From TMED8 sp038125725 (GTDB lineage Bacteria > Pseudomonadota > Alphaproteobacteria > Rhodospirillales > Casp-alpha2), in assembly GCA_038125725.1 (NCBI GenBank), contig JAYPEK010000010.1, positions 1-64,000 of the forward strand: 64,000 bases of DNA, in the 5' to 3' direction. The translations under genes and the position numbers were made by a program. The notes below the pieces were generated by a model. That model saw nothing but the letters and a program-made list of their open reading frames with translations. It made no database searches and was not told the DNA's origin. This document shows, one piece after another, positions 57,501-64,000 of this stretch; position 1 is the first letter of the stretch, and each line of letters starts with the position of its first letter.

Positions 57501-58643
57501 ATGCGCCAGACACGACATGCATACCCGGAACAGAGCGAAACCGACGCCGCACCGCTGCGCGACCTACCGTTGCGCTCGTTCCACTGGCTTTCGGTGGTCG
57601 CCGTCGCCGTCGCCGCCATGACCGGCTTTCTGGCGCCCCCCTGGTGGCAGCCGGTGCACGTCATTGCCGGCTATGTGTTGGCCTGTCTTCTGGCTTTCCG
57701 CATCCTTTGGGGTGTATTCGGGAGCCGCTTCAGCCAGTTCCAGTCATTTTCATTGTCCATCAGCGGCACCATCCGCTACCTGCGCGACATTGCCGCCGGG
57801 CACAACCCCACGTTCGATGGTCATAATCCCGCCGGAACATGGATGATCTTTATCCTGTTGGCGTTGCTGGCGGCATTGGTCGCCAGCGGACTGCTGCTCC
57901 TCGGTGGACAGGAGAAACTCGGTCCGCTCGCCGCCGCTGTCGCTTATCAGACCGCACGCCGGTTCCGGGATATCCACGAAATCGCCGCCTGGGCGTTGCT
58001 CGGTGTGGTTACCCTGCATCTGCTCGGCGTCGCGTTCGATACCCTGGTCCAGAAGCATCCCGCCCTAACGGCGATGGTCACCGGTACGAAACCCGGTTGG
58101 AAACCGCCCTCGCCCGCGGCCAATCGAGCCTGGACCCGCCGCGGCATGGTGCTCGCCGGGCTTTCCTCTCTGGTCCTGATCGGCATCGGCACCGGTCTTT
58201 CCAGCCTGCCCGCAAAAGGTTACGCCCCGATCCATTATCCGGATGTCTACAAGACCGAATGTGCGGACTGTCATTCGATCTATCACCCCAGCCTCCGGAC
58301 TGCCGGCGCCTGGCGGAAAATGATGTCGCAGTTGAGCGACCACTACGGCGAGGATGCCTCCCTACCCGATGCGGACAATCAGGCGATCACCGATTTTTTA
58401 ACGGCGAACAACGCTGAAGCCTTCGATACCGAGGCATCGTGGCGCATCGGCAGGCAAGACACCCCAAGCTTGCGCATGACCGATACCGGCTATTGGAAAC
58501 GGCGCCATCGCAAAATCGAGAATACCGCCTTCAACGACCCGGCGGTCGGGTCGAAGGCGAATTGCGCGGCCTGCCACCAGGACGCCGCCACGGGATTGTT
58601 TGCCGACGGCAAAATCCATCTACCAGAAAGAAACCGGAAATGA
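57501..58643 (+). CDS. cytochrome b561-diheme cytochrome c fusion (SHP electron donor)
   Basis: The 380-residue protein begins with a cytochrome b561 domain of four membrane helices, with heme b ligand histidines in SFHWLSVVAV, PVHVIAGYVL and RDIHEIAAWALLGVVTLHLLG. Another helix (about residues 210-232) leads to a periplasmic C-terminal domain with two c-type heme sites, ECADCH and NCAACH, closely like the free diheme cytochrome two genes downstream. In Rhodobacter sphaeroides cytochrome b561, SHP and DHC are separate proteins of one chain. The ATG at 57501 starts before the first helix; 12 further upstream residues are not membrane-like. Stop overlaps the next start. Confidence 0.87.
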   Translation: MRQTRHAYPEQSETDAAPLRDLPLRSFHWLSVVAVAVAAMTGFLAPPWWQPVHVIAGYVLACLLAFRILWGVFGSRFSQFQSFSLSISGTIRYLRDIAAGHNPTFDGHNPAGTWMIFILLALLAALVASGLLLLGGQEKLGPLAAAVAYQTARRFRDIHEIAAWALLGVVTLHLLGVAFDTLVQKHPALTAMVTGTKPGWKPPSPAANRAWTRRGMVLAGLSSLVLIGIGTGLSSLPAKGYAPIHYPDVYKTECADCHSIYHPSLRTAGAWRKMMSQLSDHYGEDASLPDADNQAITDFLTANNAEAFDTEASWRIGRQDTPSLRMTDTGYWKRRHRKIENTAFNDPAVGSKANCAACHQDAATGLFADGKIHLPERNRK

Positions 58644-59080
58644 AACGCCACGAACGCATGAGCCTAAAAACAGTCCCCCTTATCGTCGCCCTTGCCTGCG
58701 CCGCGCTGGTGCCGCCTTCCCTGGCCGCCGATCCCCGCCAACAGATCATCGCCGGCTATGAAGCTACGGCGAAAGCAGCCAAGCCCGGTTTCAACGGATT
58801 CTCGTCGGAACGCGGCGAGGCCTTTTTCCGCGCCGCCCCGGGTACGGGCAAGCCGGAGACACCATCCTGCACGACCTGCCATACAGCGGACCCGAGAGCA
58901 GCCGGTAAAACCCGCGCCGGCAAGGCGATCGCGCCAATGGCCGTCTCCATACAAGCCGACCGCTATCTCGACGCTGCCAAGGTCGAGAAATGGTACCGGC
59001 GGAACTGTCGCAGCGTCCTCGGCCGCGAATGCACGGCCATCGAAAAAGGCGACTTCCTGACATTCATGATCAACCGATAA
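58640..59080 (+). CDS. shp: sphaeroides heme protein (SHP, DUF1924)
   Basis: The 146-residue product has a signal peptide (TVPLIVALACAALVPPSLA) and an SHP domain: one CxxCH heme site in PSCTTCHTADPR, then GKTRAGKAIAPMAVS, KVEKWYRRNCRSVLGREC and EKGDFLTFMI. SHP is an unusual c-type cytochrome whose asparagine axial ligand moves away on reduction and lets O2 or NO bind. The start ATG overlaps the fusion gene stop by ATGA. It would be reduced by the diheme cytochrome. Confidence 0.9.
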   Translation: MKRHERMSLKTVPLIVALACAALVPPSLAADPRQQIIAGYEATAKAAKPGFNGFSSERGEAFFRAAPGTGKPETPSCTTCHTADPRAAGKTRAGKAIAPMAVSIQADRYLDAAKVEKWYRRNCRSVLGRECTAIEKGDFLTFMINR

Positions 59081-59101
59081 CGACCCAAAGCGAGAAACCG
59101 A

Positions 59102-59587
59102 ATGAACACCAAGCCCTTCTCTATTCTTCACCTTGCCGCGCTCATTGCCGTGTTGGTACTCGGCAGCACCGGCGCCAGCGCCGACGAACGATACACACCG
59201 GTCACAGATGCCACGGTAAAAAAGGAATGCGGCGCCTGCCACATGGCCTTCCAACCCAATATGCTGCCGGCGAAATCCTGGGCCCGGATCATGGACGCCC
59301 TAGCTGATCATTTCGGCGAGGACGCCTCCCTGGACCCGGCGACCGCCGACCATATCAAGACGTATCTCGTCGACAACGCAGCCGATGCTGGATGGTGGGG
59401 CGGAAAATTCATGCGCGGTCTTAGCGACGACGCTGCACCGCTTAGGATCACCGAGACCCCCTATTGGTTGCGCGAGCACAACAAGGAGGTTCCGGCCTCG
59501 GCCTGGCGCGACCCGCGCGTCAAATCGAAAGCCAATTGCCTCGCCTGTCACCGCGACGCGGACAGAGGCTACTACGACGACGATTGA
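59102..59587 (+). CDS. dhc: diheme cytochrome c (DHC)
   Basis: The 161-residue product has a signal peptide (ending near GASA) and two c-type heme sites, CGACH near residue 45 and CLACH near the C-terminus. MDALADHFGEDASLDPATAD and RITETPYWLREHNKEV place it in the DHC family that donates electrons to SHP. Its body closely resembles the C-terminal domain of the first gene, so the operon carries two copies of the module. A short hairpin follows two bases after the stop. Confidence 0.9.
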   Translation: MNTKPFSILHLAALIAVLVLGSTGASADERYTPVTDATVKKECGACHMAFQPNMLPAKSWARIMDALADHFGEDASLDPATADHIKTYLVDNAADAGWWGGKFMRGLSDDAAPLRITETPYWLREHNKEVPASAWRDPRVKSKANCLACHRDADRGYYDDD

Positions 59588-59588
59588 G

Positions 59589-59603
59589 TTCCCGGCGCGG
59601 GAA
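59589..59603 (+). terminator. short hairpin after dhc
   Basis: TTCCCG and CGGGAA pair perfectly around GCG, two bases past the dhc stop, followed by TTGTCTCC, which is not a proper T-run. It could slow or attenuate reading into the downstream regulator gene. Confidence 0.35.
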
Positions 59604-59664
59604 TTGTCTCCACGGCCTGCCTTGCTAAGATGCGCGGAACCGGCGCCACATGGGAATCTGATTG

Positions 59665-60177
59665 ATGCGAGCCCCCTCCGGATACGAAGCGAAGCTTTTG
59701 CTTCTTTCATTTATCGTGATCGCGGTTTGCGAAGCCTTTTTCCTGATGGATGTAGTCGCCGACTTCTTTCACTGGGATATCGGTGCGCCATGGCTCGACC
59801 ATGGCAGTATCGAGATGGCGACGACCGTCACCCTTGCGCTGGCCTTGGTGGTAATCGGCCGTGAGACCATTCGGTTGCTATCGTCCCACCGTCGGGCCGA
59901 GGCGAACGTGCAAGCCGCCTCCGGTGAGTTGCTCAGCGTGATCGAGCGGAAGTTCGATGACTGGCAGCTCTCGGCCTCGGAAAAGGAAATCGCCCTGCTG
60001 CTGATTAAGGGTATGTCAAACCAGGAAATCGCCGATATCCGGGATACCCGACCGGGTACCGTGAAAAGCCAGAGCAGCGCGGTTTATCAAAAAGCCGGCG
60101 TTCGAAACCGCCAGGAACTAGCCGCCTATTTCGTCGAAGACCTGCTTGCCGGAGAACGCTTGCTAAAGAACGGATAG
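59665..60177 (+). CDS. membrane-anchored LuxR-type regulator
   Basis: The 170-residue protein has two membrane helices (LLLLSFIVIAVCEAFFLMDV and MATTVTLALALVVIG) and a C-terminal LuxR helix-turn-helix: LSASEKEIALLLIKGMSNQEI, the motif IADIRDTRPGTVKSQSSAVY and QKAGVRNRQELAAYF. There is no receiver or sensor domain, so a signal would have to act through the membrane part or a partner. It lies 77 bases after dhc, so it probably controls or monitors the heme operon. ATG 59665 is preferred over TTG 59662. Confidence 0.82.
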   Translation: MRAPSGYEAKLLLLSFIVIAVCEAFFLMDVVADFFHWDIGAPWLDHGSIEMATTVTLALALVVIGRETIRLLSSHRRAEANVQAASGELLSVIERKFDDWQLSASEKEIALLLIKGMSNQEIADIRDTRPGTVKSQSSAVYQKAGVRNRQELAAYFVEDLLAGERLLKNG

Positions 60178-60190
60178 GTTCGGCGGCGCC

Positions 60191-61306
60191 CTATCCGCTG
60201 AGTGCAGACCCTGTCGATCCGCAGGCCAATTCGAAGCGCCCCGAACCGAGTGGCGCCAGATCCTTCAGCGCCACCATTGCCGGCGCCTCGACCGGGCGCG
60301 GGCCGGGATCGCCCTTGATGCCGGCGCCGAGCCAGGGGTAGTCCCCTTCCACGCTGCGTGGGCTATGCTCGCGGGTGGGTTGCTTGAGCGGCATGGCGCC
60401 TTCGGGCGTGAATTCGGCAAGGGCGAAACGGAAGACATAGTTTGGTGTCAGGCCCATGCGCAGATCGGCGAAGACGATCTTGTCGCCCTCGCGTTCGAGG
60501 CGGAAATAGCCGTCGGTGAAGCTCGTCAATGTGCGGTAGAAGGCGTTGTCCTGGAGGCAGGCGTCCAGTTCCGGATGGCGCGGATGGGCGTAGACCGTCA
60601 CCTTGTCGTCGCCGCCGAACATCGGCATGTAGACGTTCAAGTAGCGCCCGCCGTCGATGGCGATGGCGCGCCAATAGAGCGTATTGAACGGCGTCGGAAT
60701 GGCCAAGGTGCGTTCGGGCGTCACGCCCTGGGCGCCCAATAGCCGCTCCGTCCGCGTCTCGACCCAGGTCTGCGCCACGACGGTGAAGGCCATGTAGGCC
60801 GTCGAAACCCCGAGCGCGCGCCGAAGCCAGCGCTGATAACCGTCGCCCCAGCCCGATACGAACAGCGCCCATAGAACCACCGCCAGCAGCGGCAGCGTAT
60901 AAAGCGGATCGATGATGAAGATGGACCCCACGCCCACCGGTTCTGGTCCCACTGGCCAAAAAAGCTGGGTGCCGTAGACGGTCATGGCGTCGATCAGCGC
61001 ATGGGTGGCGAACACCAGGTAGACCGCAAGGTAGGTCAGGATGCGCTTGTCCCGGAGATCGGCGAACATACGCACCAGCGGCTCGGCGAATACCGGCGTC
61101 GCCAGCGCCTGGACCAGCAGTGAATGGGTCGGGCCCCGGTGCGTGGTGAACGACGCCACCGGGTCGGCGGCGGGGACGAAGGTATCCAGGTCCGGTAAGG
61201 TGCCATAGAGCCCGCCGATCAGCGCGGCGCGGCGCGCGCCGATGCGGGGGCCAAGCAAAGCGGCGCTGACCGCGCCGCCGAGAACGAATTGAGTGACAGA
61301 ATCCAT
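60191..61306 (-). CDS. DUF457 membrane-bound metal-dependent hydrolase (YdjM-like)
   Basis: The 371-residue protein begins with DSVTQFVLGGAVSAALLGPR, the DUF457 head, and has the histidine motif THRGPTHSLLVQALAT and HALIDAMTVYGTQLFWP, which together carry the metal ligands. Four to five helices follow, then a soluble C-terminal region (from about residue 180) with SFTDGYFRLEREGDKIVFADL. Members are called inner membrane metal hydrolases; a catalysed reaction has not been fixed. It is convergent with the LuxR-type gene. Confidence 0.85.
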   Translation of the reverse strand: MDSVTQFVLGGAVSAALLGPRIGARRAALIGGLYGTLPDLDTFVPAADPVASFTTHRGPTHSLLVQALATPVFAEPLVRMFADLRDKRILTYLAVYLVFATHALIDAMTVYGTQLFWPVGPEPVGVGSIFIIDPLYTLPLLAVVLWALFVSGWGDGYQRWLRRALGVSTAYMAFTVVAQTWVETRTERLLGAQGVTPERTLAIPTPFNTLYWRAIAIDGGRYLNVYMPMFGGDDKVTVYAHPRHPELDACLQDNAFYRTLTSFTDGYFRLEREGDKIVFADLRMGLTPNYVFRFALAEFTPEGAMPLKQPTREHSPRSVEGDYPWLGAGIKGDPGPRPVEAPAMVALKDLAPLGSGRFELACGSTGSALSG

Positions 61307-61365
61307 ATCTATCTTATGGGGTGGTCTTTGGCCCGGTTCAAGGTGCCGGCGTGCCGACCGGCGGG

Positions 61366-62226
61366 CTAGATGCGTTCTCCGTAGACGTCGACCGGCTTGG
61401 CGTTCCGCACCCGGTCGGTGACATAGTCCAAATCCCGAAGGTAGAGACTGTTGTATCCGAAGTGCTGTTCCGTCCCCCTGCTGATGATCCGCGAACGGGG
61501 ATCGTAGGAATATCGCTCGAACCCCCAGCGTTCGAGTTCCCGCGAAAAGGCATCGTCATGGAATTCGACGATCATCGCTCTCAAGGTGGGGCAATCCAGC
61601 GTCCGGCGCGCGCCCTGCATGGCGGTGCGCTCATGCCCTTCCAGGTCGAGCTTCATGACCGCCGGTTCGCAGGCGAGCGAATCCAGCGTCAATTGCCGCA
61701 CTTCGAGCGTCGGCAAATCCAGGTCCGTGGAAACGAAATTCATCGTATCGAGGTGCGTCGTCATGTGCACCGTGCCGTCGCTGTCGCCCGCGGCGGCGGC
61801 GATCACGTCGACTAGGTTCTCGATCCCATTGGCCGTGAGATTGCGCCGCATGGCCTCAATCGTTGCCGGGACCGGCTCGATGGCGATGGTCCTGGCCCCG
61901 GCCACCGCGGAGGCCAAAATCGTATAACAGCCCACATTGGCGCCGACATCGACGAACAGGTCATCCGGTCGCAGAAAATGCAGCAGGAACCCCATGTCGG
62001 AATATTCGTGCAGACCGCAATAGATATTGCCGGTCGCCCCGGCCATGCCACGGCGTGCCACCAGGCGGGTGTTTTCGACCCAATCGACGCCGACGTCGCG
62101 GTCGCGCCGCGCTTTCAATTGCCAGGCAAGCACGCGCAACAGCGCCGCCGGCATCCGCCGGCGGGTCACCGGATGGCGGAACAGGAGATGGATGGCGGGA
62201 AAAATGGATCCTGCGCGTTCGAACAT
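61366..62226 (-). CDS. FkbM family methyltransferase
   Basis: The 286-residue protein has the SAM site DLFVDVGANVGCYTILASAV, the acidic ARTIAIEPVPATIEAM, and the FkbM landmarks LDSLACEPAVMKLDLEGHER and MIVEFHDDAF. FkbM enzymes O-methylate sugars of surface polysaccharides or natural products. The frame runs further upstream, but the ATG at 62226 is the best start. The two small neighbouring genes do not tell its substrate. Confidence 0.88.
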   Translation of the reverse strand: MFERAGSIFPAIHLLFRHPVTRRRMPAALLRVLAWQLKARRDRDVGVDWVENTRLVARRGMAGATGNIYCGLHEYSDMGFLLHFLRPDDLFVDVGANVGCYTILASAVAGARTIAIEPVPATIEAMRRNLTANGIENLVDVIAAAAGDSDGTVHMTTHLDTMNFVSTDLDLPTLEVRQLTLDSLACEPAVMKLDLEGHERTAMQGARRTLDCPTLRAMIVEFHDDAFSRELERWGFERYSYDPRSRIISRGTEQHFGYNSLYLRDLDYVTDRVRNAKPVDVYGERI

Positions 62227-62273
62227 GATGGGATTATAGCGGCCAGTGGCATTGTTTCGACGCCATATCGAGC

Positions 62274-62531
62274 CTACCGGAACACCCGGAACAGCCCCAT
62301 GACGTAGGCCGCATGCACGGCCAACACCGCGCCCCAGCCGACCATCGGCAGCACGAACCAGGCGCGCGCCGGCGTGAACCAGAAGTTTACCGCCATCAGC
62401 ACCGTCATGAGCGCGAAATAGCCCGCCAGATGCAGGGCGAACCCACGCAGGCGCCGACGCGCCTCGCCGGCTCCGGGGGCTTTGACGGCGTCTTCGGGCG
62501 ATGGCGGGTTTCGGTCTTGGTCCATGGTCAC
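62274..62531 (-). CDS. 2TM domain protein
   Basis: The 85-residue protein has a polar N-terminus, a basic stretch (GEARRRLRGFALHLAGYFA) and two membrane helices joined by WFTPARAWFVLPMVGWGAV, ending in HAAYVMGLFRVFR. This is the pattern of the 2TM domain family of unknown function, often attached to kinases, here alone. Confidence 0.75.
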   Translation of the reverse strand: MTMDQDRNPPSPEDAVKAPGAGEARRRLRGFALHLAGYFALMTVLMAVNFWFTPARAWFVLPMVGWGAVLAVHAAYVMGLFRVFR

Positions 62532-62680
62532 GGGGTCTCGGCATGAATTCGATTGGCGTCACAAACACGCTTACTAACCCATTGTCAATATTATCGTTTC
62601 AGAGACCGAAATCGAAAAGCGCATGACAGGAATGGGGGCCTGTGCTGCTATGACGTCAGCTCTGGGAGGAAGCTGAAACC

Positions 62681-63481
62681 ATGACAGACATCGATCCAAA
62701 TTTCGCCCCCGGCATGTTGAAAGATCGGGTGGTCTTCATCACCGGTGGCGGCACCGGTATCGGACGCGGCATCGTCGAGGTGCTGGGCCGGCTGGGCGCC
62801 AAAATTTTCATCACCAGCCGCCGCGCCGAGGTCATCGAGGCCGCGGTCGGCGAGCTCAATGATCTCGGAATCGAGGCCGCCTGCACGGTCTCCGACGTGC
62901 GCGACCCGGAAGCCGTCGAGCGCGCCATCGCCGAATGCGTGGAATGGTTCGGCGGTCTGGATATCCTGATCAACAACGCGGCTGGCAATTTCAATTGCCC
63001 GACGGCGGAACTTTCGCCCAACGGCTGGAAGACGGTCATCGACATCGACCTGAACGGCACCTTTTATTGCTGCCGTTACGCCTACCCGCACCTGAAAGAA
63101 AGCCGCTTCGGCGGGCGCATCGTCTCGATCACCACGGGCCGGGCCCAGACCGGCTGGCCGCGCGCCGCGCACGCCGGCGCCGCCAAGGCCGGCATCCTGT
63201 CGCTGACGCGCGCGCTGGCGGTGGAATGGGCGACGGACGGCATTTTGGTCAATACCGTGGCTCCCGGCCCCATCGCCGGCACGGTGGGCGTCGATAAGCT
63301 CTATATCGCCGAGGGCCGGGAGCAGGAAATTCTTTCACAGACCGCGCTCGGGCGTTTCGGCGTGCCGGCCGACATCGGCAACGCCATCGCCTACCTCTGT
63401 TCGCCGGGCGCCAATTACGTCACCGGCACGGAGATCGCCGTCGACGGCGGCCGGCAATGGAAATTCGTCTCAACGTCCTGA
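62681..63481 (+). CDS. SDR, peroxisomal-type 2,4-dienoyl-CoA reductase (DECR2-like)
   Basis: The 266-residue short-chain dehydrogenase has VFITGGGTGIGRGIVEVLG, NNAAGNF and, in place of the usual YxxxK, the sequence HAGAAKAGILSLTRALAVEW. That replacement of tyrosine by histidine with retained lysine is the rule in DECR2-type dienoyl-CoA reductases. It would use NADPH to reduce 2,4-dienoyl-CoA during breakdown of unsaturated acids. It is followed after 14 bases by an enoyl-CoA hydratase, which fits. Confidence 0.87.
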   Translation: MTDIDPNFAPGMLKDRVVFITGGGTGIGRGIVEVLGRLGAKIFITSRRAEVIEAAVGELNDLGIEAACTVSDVRDPEAVERAIAECVEWFGGLDILINNAAGNFNCPTAELSPNGWKTVIDIDLNGTFYCCRYAYPHLKESRFGGRIVSITTGRAQTGWPRAAHAGAAKAGILSLTRALAVEWATDGILVNTVAPGPIAGTVGVDKLYIAEGREQEILSQTALGRFGVPADIGNAIAYLCSPGANYVTGTEIAVDGGRQWKFVSTS

Positions 63482-63495
63482 AACGGGGAAGCCCC

Positions 63496-64000
63496 ATGAC
63501 TGAAAAGCAAATCCATATCGAACTTGAGGACGGCGTCCTCACGGTCCGCCTCGACAGCCCCGAGACCCGCAATTCCCTCACGCCGGCGATCCGCGACGGC
63601 CTGGCCAAGGCGACAGAGCGCGCCGTCACCGACCCCGATGTGCGCGCCGTCTACATCACCGGCACCGGCAAGGCGTTTTGCGCCGGCGGCGACTTCAAGG
63701 CGCTGACGACGCATAACGATTCCTGGTCGGTGCACAACCGCTTCCGGCAGTTGGCGCATTGGATCCAGCCGCTGATCCGGTTGCAGAAACCGGTGATTAC
63801 CGGGCTCAACGGCGTCGCGGTGGGCGGCGGCTTAGGTCTGGCGCTGGCCGGTGATGTCATCATCGCCGCCGAAAGCGCCAAGCTGATGGCCGGTTTCATG
63901 CGCTTGGGCGTGGTGCCGGACTACGGCATGATGTACCAACTGCCGCGCCTGGTCGGCATGGGACGGGCCAAGCATTTCATCTTCACCAACGGCACCTGGA
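63496..64000 (+). CDS. enoyl-CoA hydratase, cut by window end
   Basis: The first 168 residues of a crotonase-fold protein: HIELEDGVLTVRLDSPETRN, the oxyanion-hole motif AFCAGGDFKAL, NGVAVGGGLGLALAGDVIIA, and the GVVPDYGMMYQLPRLVG helix, where an aspartate stands at the usual second-glutamate position of hydratases. The gene runs off the window, so the C-terminal part is not seen. It would hydrate or isomerise an enoyl-CoA together with the dienoyl-CoA reductase upstream. Confidence 0.88.
   Translation, partial: MTEKQIHIELEDGVLTVRLDSPETRNSLTPAIRDGLAKATERAVTDPDVRAVYITGTGKAFCAGGDFKALTTHNDSWSVHNRFRQLAHWIQPLIRLQKPVITGLNGVAVGGGLGLALAGDVIIAAESAKLMAGFMRLGVVPDYGMMYQLPRLVGMGRAKHFIFTNGTW

Overview
The window is GC-rich, densely coded bacterial chromosome. 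The gene set points to an alphaproteobacterium, probably of the Rhodospirillales type: DUF1489, an ELM1-family protein, HspQ, a KdsC-like phosphatase, a complete leucine-degradation (liu) cluster under a LiuR-like MerR regulator, and PAS_7-type sensor kinases. The order-level placement is inference; no rRNA is present. There are two tRNA genes (Pro-TGG at the left edge, Leu-GAG near 54 kb) and no insertion sequence, prophage, CRISPR array or integrase that I could recognise.

Layout. 0-8.3 kb: tRNA-Pro, an exported DUF192 protein, then a ten-gene Mrp/Mnh cation/proton antiporter operon in which nearly every junction overlaps. It has no full-length MrpA; a free MbhD/MbhE-like subunit and three separate MrpD/NuoL-M-N-like proteins take its place. 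8.3-13.5 kb: a minus-strand block (isopropylmalate dehydrogenase-like enzyme, solitary Panacea/SocA protein, mini flagellar rod protein, alpha/beta hydrolase, two lipoproteins, KdsC-like phosphatase). 13.5-26.7 kb: mixed housekeeping and accessory metabolism (acyl-CoA synthetase, Hsp20, GMC oxidoreductase, NnrU, SMR pump, HAD phosphatase, FAH-family enzyme, ELM1, HspQ, CoA transferase, TPR-sulfotransferase, pyrE, TerB-like).

26.7-37.4 kb is a sensing and signalling stretch: a soluble globin fused to half of a chemoreceptor signalling hairpin; an orphan peptide-binding protein with GNAT and CocE hydrolase genes; a tandem universal stress protein; a 1083-residue hybrid histidine kinase with three PAS domains and a receiver but no Hpt; a PadR-like regulator; and an Hpt gene split by an in-frame TAA.

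37.5-52.4 kb is the leucine/isovalerate catabolic region. One long minus-strand gene string runs from isovaleryl-CoA dehydrogenase to HMG-CoA lyase, with accessory genes (thiolase, RidA, SDR, second acyl-CoA dehydrogenase, DsbA-fold isomerase, rhodanese, cupin). A PaaI thioesterase lies upstream, next to a divergent control region carrying a perfect 16-bp palindrome, and LiuR lies beyond. Leucine carbon would pass isovaleryl-CoA > 3-methylcrotonyl-CoA > 3-methylglutaconyl-CoA > HMG-CoA > acetyl-CoA + acetoacetate.

52.4-64 kb: MgtE, tRNA-Leu, lipB, acylphosphatase, a propionyl-CoA carboxylase alpha subunit without its partner, then an SHP electron-transfer operon (cytochrome b561 fused to a diheme cytochrome c domain, sphaeroides heme protein, free diheme cytochrome c, membrane-bound LuxR-type regulator). 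It ends with a DUF457 membrane protein, an FkbM methyltransferase, a DECR2-type reductase and a truncated enoyl-CoA hydratase.

The most notable observations are the globin-chemoreceptor fusion, the SHP operon with a duplicated diheme module, the Hpt gene broken by one stop codon, the MrpA-less antiporter, a 26-bp tandem triplication over a stop codon, and a pair of related AT-rich intergenic repeats 25 kb apart.
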